A stretch of DNA of 33,154 nucleotides from Deltaproteobacteria bacterium RBG_16_64_85 (GTDB taxonomy: Bacteria; Desulfobacterota; Deferrimicrobia; Deferrimicrobiales; Deferrimicrobiaceae). Under the pieces are notes generated by a model. That model was not told the origin of the DNA, searched no databases, and was given only the letters and a program-made list of their open reading frames with translations. Both the position numbers and the translations under genes were made by a program. The number at the start of each line of letters is the position of its first letter. Position 1 is the first letter of the stretch. This document shows, one piece after another, positions 30,802-33,154 of the stretch. The stretch is from contig MGQW01000031.1 in the NCBI GenBank assembly GCA_001798885.1, forward strand, positions 1 through 33,154. Direction: 5' to 3'.

Positions 30802-31595
30802 AAAAAGCGCTTACCATCGCCGGTTCCGACAGCGGGGGAGGGGCCGGCATTCAGGCGGACCTGAAGACCTTCATGGCCTTCGGTGTCTATGGGATGTCCG
30901 CCGTCACCGCCCTCACCGCCCAGAATACAGTGGGCGTGCAGGGGATTTTCGACATTTCGCCCGAATTCGTCCGGGAGCAGATCCAAAGCGTCATGACCGA
31001 TATCGGCGCCGATGCCGTCAAGACCGGGATGCTGTCCAATGCGGCCATCGTCCGGACGGTGGCGGAAGCGGTCCGCGATTTCCGGATCGCCAACCTGGTC
31101 GTGGACCCGGTGATGGTCGCCAAGAGCGGCGATTCCCTGCTGGCGCCGGAAGCCCGGCGGGCGGTCCGGGAGGAGTTGCTGCCGCTTGCCACGATCGTCA
31201 CCCCGAACATTTTCGAGGCCGAAATGCTTCTGGAGCGCAGGATCGAAGGCCTGGACGCCATGCGGGCTGCGGCCCAGGAGCTGAAAACCTTCGGGTGTCC
31301 CTGGGTGGTCTTGAAGGGAGGGCACCTGGACATCGAAGGCGAGTCGATCGACGTGCTCTGCGGCGGGGGGGAGCTCCGGTTCCTGCGGTCGCCACGGTTG
31401 GATTCCGGAAATACCCACGGTACCGGCTGCACCTTCGCCTCCGCCATCGCCGCCGGGCTGGCCATCGGGCGGACGCCGCCGGAGGCCGTCCGGCTGGCCA
31501 AGGAGTACGTTACCGAGGCGATCCGAAGCGGTCTTTCGATGGGAAGCGGTCGCGGCCCCACGAACCATCTGACCGGCGTCCGCAGCAGGTGGTGA
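30798..31595 (+). CDS. thiD: hydroxymethylpyrimidine/phosphomethylpyrimidine kinase
   Basis: A 265-residue ribokinase-fold kinase that phosphorylates HMP and HMP-P for ThiE. It begins MKKALTIAGSDSGGGAGIQA; VYGMSAVTALTAQNTVGVQ, LVVDPVMVAKSGDSLL, TPNIFEAEMLL and VVLKGGHL follow, and SGNTHGTGCTFASAIAAGLA carries the catalytic GTGC. ATG 30798 overlaps the thiE stop. An ORF extension back to 30099 is a shadow of thiE. The 3' flank is a broken glycosylase gene on the other strand. Confidence 0.95.
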   Translation: MKKALTIAGSDSGGGAGIQADLKTFMAFGVYGMSAVTALTAQNTVGVQGIFDISPEFVREQIQSVMTDIGADAVKTGMLSNAAIVRTVAEAVRDFRIANLVVDPVMVAKSGDSLLAPEARRAVREELLPLATIVTPNIFEAEMLLERRIEGLDAMRAAAQELKTFGCPWVVLKGGHLDIEGESIDVLCGGGELRFLRSPRLDSGNTHGTGCTFASAIAAGLAIGRTPPEAVRLAKEYVTEAIRSGLSMGSGRGPTNHLTGVRSRW

Positions 31596-31611
31596 CGCGA
31601 CGGCAAGTGTT

Positions 31612-31761
31612 GCCTTCGGCTTTCCCCCCACGAACCGCCAGATGTAGTCGTCGAACGTCCCGAACTTGCCGCGTACGTCGAGGAACCGGCGGGTGTTCCC
31701 GATCGCCGTCATGGGATCGGCGCATCAGCGGATCGCTGTCCGCCCACCCGCACCGCTCCAT
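31612..31761 (-). pseudogene. tag: broken DNA-3-methyladenine glycosylase I gene (tag)
   Basis: From ATG 31761 (- strand) the sequence reads MERCGWADSDPLMRRSHD, the start of Tag (compare R-C-G-W and the later H-D). It then jumps, with a frame change, to AIGNTRRFLDVRGKFGTF and DDYIWRFVGGKP, which belong about 75 residues further on in the family. The C-terminal 70 or so residues with the zinc ligands are missing; thiD ends at 31595 on the other strand. An internal deletion and a 3' truncation have therefore destroyed the gene. Confidence 0.7.
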
Positions 31762-31788
31762 CACGGACCTCAAGGGATCGGCCGCTCC

Positions 31789-32307
31789 TTACTTCTTCCT
31801 CTCGAGCGTGAAGGTTTCGATTTTTTCCTTCCCCTTCTCCCTCCACGTCCATTCCTGGACGATGCGGTCCCGGTCCTCGAAGGTCATGACGAGCCGGTGC
31901 ATATGGCCGGCGTCGGGAGAGGCCAGGTTGGTCGCGTCCACGAAATCGAAGGCGATCCGCCGGCTCTCCGGCGAAACCTTCCCGGCGCGCATTCGCGGTT
32001 GGTTGTGGGCGGAGCAATAGTGCGTCATCATCAGGCTGTCCCCGTCCGGATGATAGAGGGTGACCATGTCGGATTCGTGGGGCATCCCGATCTTCTCCAT
32101 CATGGCAGAGCCATTCGAAACGAGCGCATAGGAGATCGTCACCGGCTTGCCGTCCCTGGACTTCCCCGTCCATTCCCCGACGAGGGACTTCATCTTTTCG
32201 AACCCGGCGACGGGCGGCGCCGTGGTCGGGACCGGATCCGCCAGCCCCGATCCGCCGACGAACGCCAGGAGCGAGCATGCGACCGCAAGCGACCGAATCG
32301 TTTTCAT
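31789..32307 (-). CDS. secreted DUF1579-like protein
   Basis: A 172-residue protein with a signal peptide (MKTIRSLAVACSLLAFVGGS, cleavage near L-A-D). The mature part looks like a lipocalin-type beta barrel: FEKMKSLVGEWTGKSRDGKP, NGSAMMEKIGMPHESDM, HPDGDSLMMTHYCSAHNQPR and ERIVQEWTW-like strands with a final E-T-F-T-L-E-R-K-K. Such proteins are annotated as DUF1579 or conserved hypothetical; no ligand is known. ATG 32307 has GGGAGGAA upstream. The ORF continues upstream to 32484 only as a shadow. It lies 28 bp after the NmrA-like gene in the same direction. Confidence 0.7.
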   Translation of the reverse strand: MKTIRSLAVACSLLAFVGGSGLADPVPTTAPPVAGFEKMKSLVGEWTGKSRDGKPVTISYALVSNGSAMMEKIGMPHESDMVTLYHPDGDSLMMTHYCSAHNQPRMRAGKVSPESRRIAFDFVDATNLASPDAGHMHRLVMTFEDRDRIVQEWTWREKGKEKIETFTLERKK

Positions 32308-32335
32308 GAAAAGGTTCCTCCCTTCAATTCCATAA

Positions 32336-33154
32336 TTACGCCACGGCACGGTACGCGTTGGCGAAGACGGTCTTCGCGAATTCCTCCAGGGTCGTAGGCG
32401 TTGTGTTCTCCGCATTCCGTCCCTGGGTGGAGCGGATCTTTCCCGCGTTGAAGCCGCGCTCCATCTCGAGCATCGCCTCGACAACGCTCCGGGACATCCC
32501 CATCCCGATCATCGCCTTGCGCGCTTCCTCCTCGGGGAACTGGACGTACGTGAGACCCGGGGTTCCGACCGCCTCGCCGAGGATGCGGGTGGCCTCGGAC
32601 ATCGTCAGGTCCCGGGGACCGAGCAGATAGCGGACCGAACGTCCGGTGAAGGACCCCTCGTGGAGCAGCCGGGCCGCCGCATCCGCGATGTCCTTCGTCG
32701 CGACCATGGGGATCGGAACGTCGGGCCGCACTGGGCTCCCGTTGACCCCCTGTGTCCGGATGACGGGGATGCTCCAGAGGTGGTTCTCCATGAAATATGC
32801 CGGCCGCAGGTGTACCACGCCCGCTTCCATGAGCGTTTCGAGCTTCGACTCCAGGTCGTGCAGGCCCAGGATCGGGCCCGTTCCCTCGGACAGGTGCGCT
32901 CCGGTGCTGCTCAAGGTCACGACGCGCGGCACGCGGGCCTTGGAAAGGGCCGAAACGAGGGAATCTCCGACCCGGTTCTGATACCCACGGATGTCGGGGG
33001 CGTCGTGTTTCGGGGGGATCAGGACGAACGCGCCCCGGACCCCCGCGAAGGCCTTCGCGAGAAAGGCCTCGTCCCCGAGGTCGCCCGGCCACGACTCCGC
33101 TCCATTCGAGGCCAGGGGCCCGAGGTGGACCCGGTCCCTCCCGATGACGCGAAC
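32336..33154 (-). CDS. NmrA-type NAD(P)-binding protein (5' end outside the window)
   Basis: 272 residues visible, open through the window edge. The first visible residues VRVIGRDRVHLGPLASNGAE, followed by WPGDLGDEAFLAKAFAGVRG and AFVLIPP, are the second and later strands of the NmrA/atypical short-chain dehydrogenase Rossmann fold; the G-x-x-G-x-x-G loop should lie just beyond the edge. VVTLSSTGAH and VHLRPAYFMEN are further family blocks. Such proteins act as NAD(P)H-dependent quinone or aldehyde reductases or as redox sensors. The GTG at 32932 is internal, not the start. Confidence 0.82.
   Translation of the reverse strand, partial: VRVIGRDRVHLGPLASNGAESWPGDLGDEAFLAKAFAGVRGAFVLIPPKHDAPDIRGYQNRVGDSLVSALSKARVPRVVTLSSTGAHLSEGTGPILGLHDLESKLETLMEAGVVHLRPAYFMENHLWSIPVIRTQGVNGSPVRPDVPIPMVATKDIADAAARLLHEGSFTGRSVRYLLGPRDLTMSEATRILGEAVGTPGLTYVQFPEEEARKAMIGMGMSRSVVEAMLEMERGFNAGKIRSTQGRNAENTTPTTLEEFAKTVFANAYRAVA

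Noticed and set aside
1-33154. CRISPR array, rRNA, tRNA or insertion-sequence transposase
   Set aside because: No regularly spaced repeats, no rRNA or tRNA signatures and no transposase or integrase motifs were found in reading the window; mobility is suggested only by repeats and gene fragments.

Overview
The window looks like a chromosomal segment of a GC-rich Gram-negative bacterium. A Deltaproteobacterium (Desulfobacterota/Geobacter-like) fits best: it has an exosortase-linked exopolysaccharide locus with an outer-membrane export arm, MJ0042-type zinc-ribbon proteins, rubrerythrin and many small toxin-antitoxin modules. This assignment is inference from gene content; there is no rRNA or tRNA to settle it.

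Region 1 (1-17.7 kb, all + strand) is an exopolysaccharide locus. Its AT-rich left end carries the variable glycan genes: a Wzx-like flippase, a Wzy-like polymerase/ligase, two GT4 glycosyltransferases and a secreted alpha/alpha-toroid protein. From about 6.4 kb the DNA is strongly GC-rich and holds the conserved core: an exosortase-EpsI fusion, a WecA/MraY-type initiating transferase with a long membrane extension, a PrsT-like TPR lipoprotein, a Wza-type export protein, an outer-membrane beta-barrel protein, a Wzz/GumC-type chain-length protein and a CpsD-type tyrosine kinase fused to an N-terminal zinc ribbon. A strong hairpin at 17668-17700 ends the run. Together the genes would start the lipid-linked unit (WecA-like), extend it (GT4s), flip and polymerise it (Wzx/Wzy), set its length (Wzz plus kinase) and export it (Wza, barrel, TPR lipoprotein). 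An AAA ATPase/DUF4143 gene interrupts the core and is flanked by two imperfect 63-bp copies of the prsT-like gene start.

Region 2 (17.7-21.5 kb) is an island of toxin-antitoxin modules (VapBC, Phd/RelE, RHH/PIN), a membrane zinc-ribbon protein and a SEC-C protein. Each module has a recognisable inverted-repeat operator, two of them lying on recognisable promoters.

Region 3 (21.5-26.9 kb, mostly - strand) holds a NamZ/DUF1343 protein, two flavodoxin-fold reductases, an internally deleted enoyl-CoA hydratase and a second AAA/DUF4143 ATPase. Between them lies a graveyard of fragments: a DUF3426-like remnant, a 101-bp second DUF1343 piece, a DUF4143 tail and a PIN tail.

Region 4 (26.9-33.2 kb) holds a HerA-like DUF853 ATPase with rubrerythrin (- strand), an AIR-synthase/HypE-like gene coupled to thiE and thiD (+ strand), a broken DNA-3-methyladenine glycosylase I gene, a secreted DUF1579-like protein and a partial NmrA-type NAD(P)-binding protein.

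Most interesting signals: near-perfect palindromes at the starts of both DUF4143 ATPase genes; the duplicated prsT start around the first of them; the zinc-ribbon/tyrosine-kinase fusion beside a stand-alone zinc-ribbon protein; a glycosyltransferase whose natural start codon appears to be ATC; and several genes between 24 and 32 kb that have each lost an internal block while keeping both flanks.
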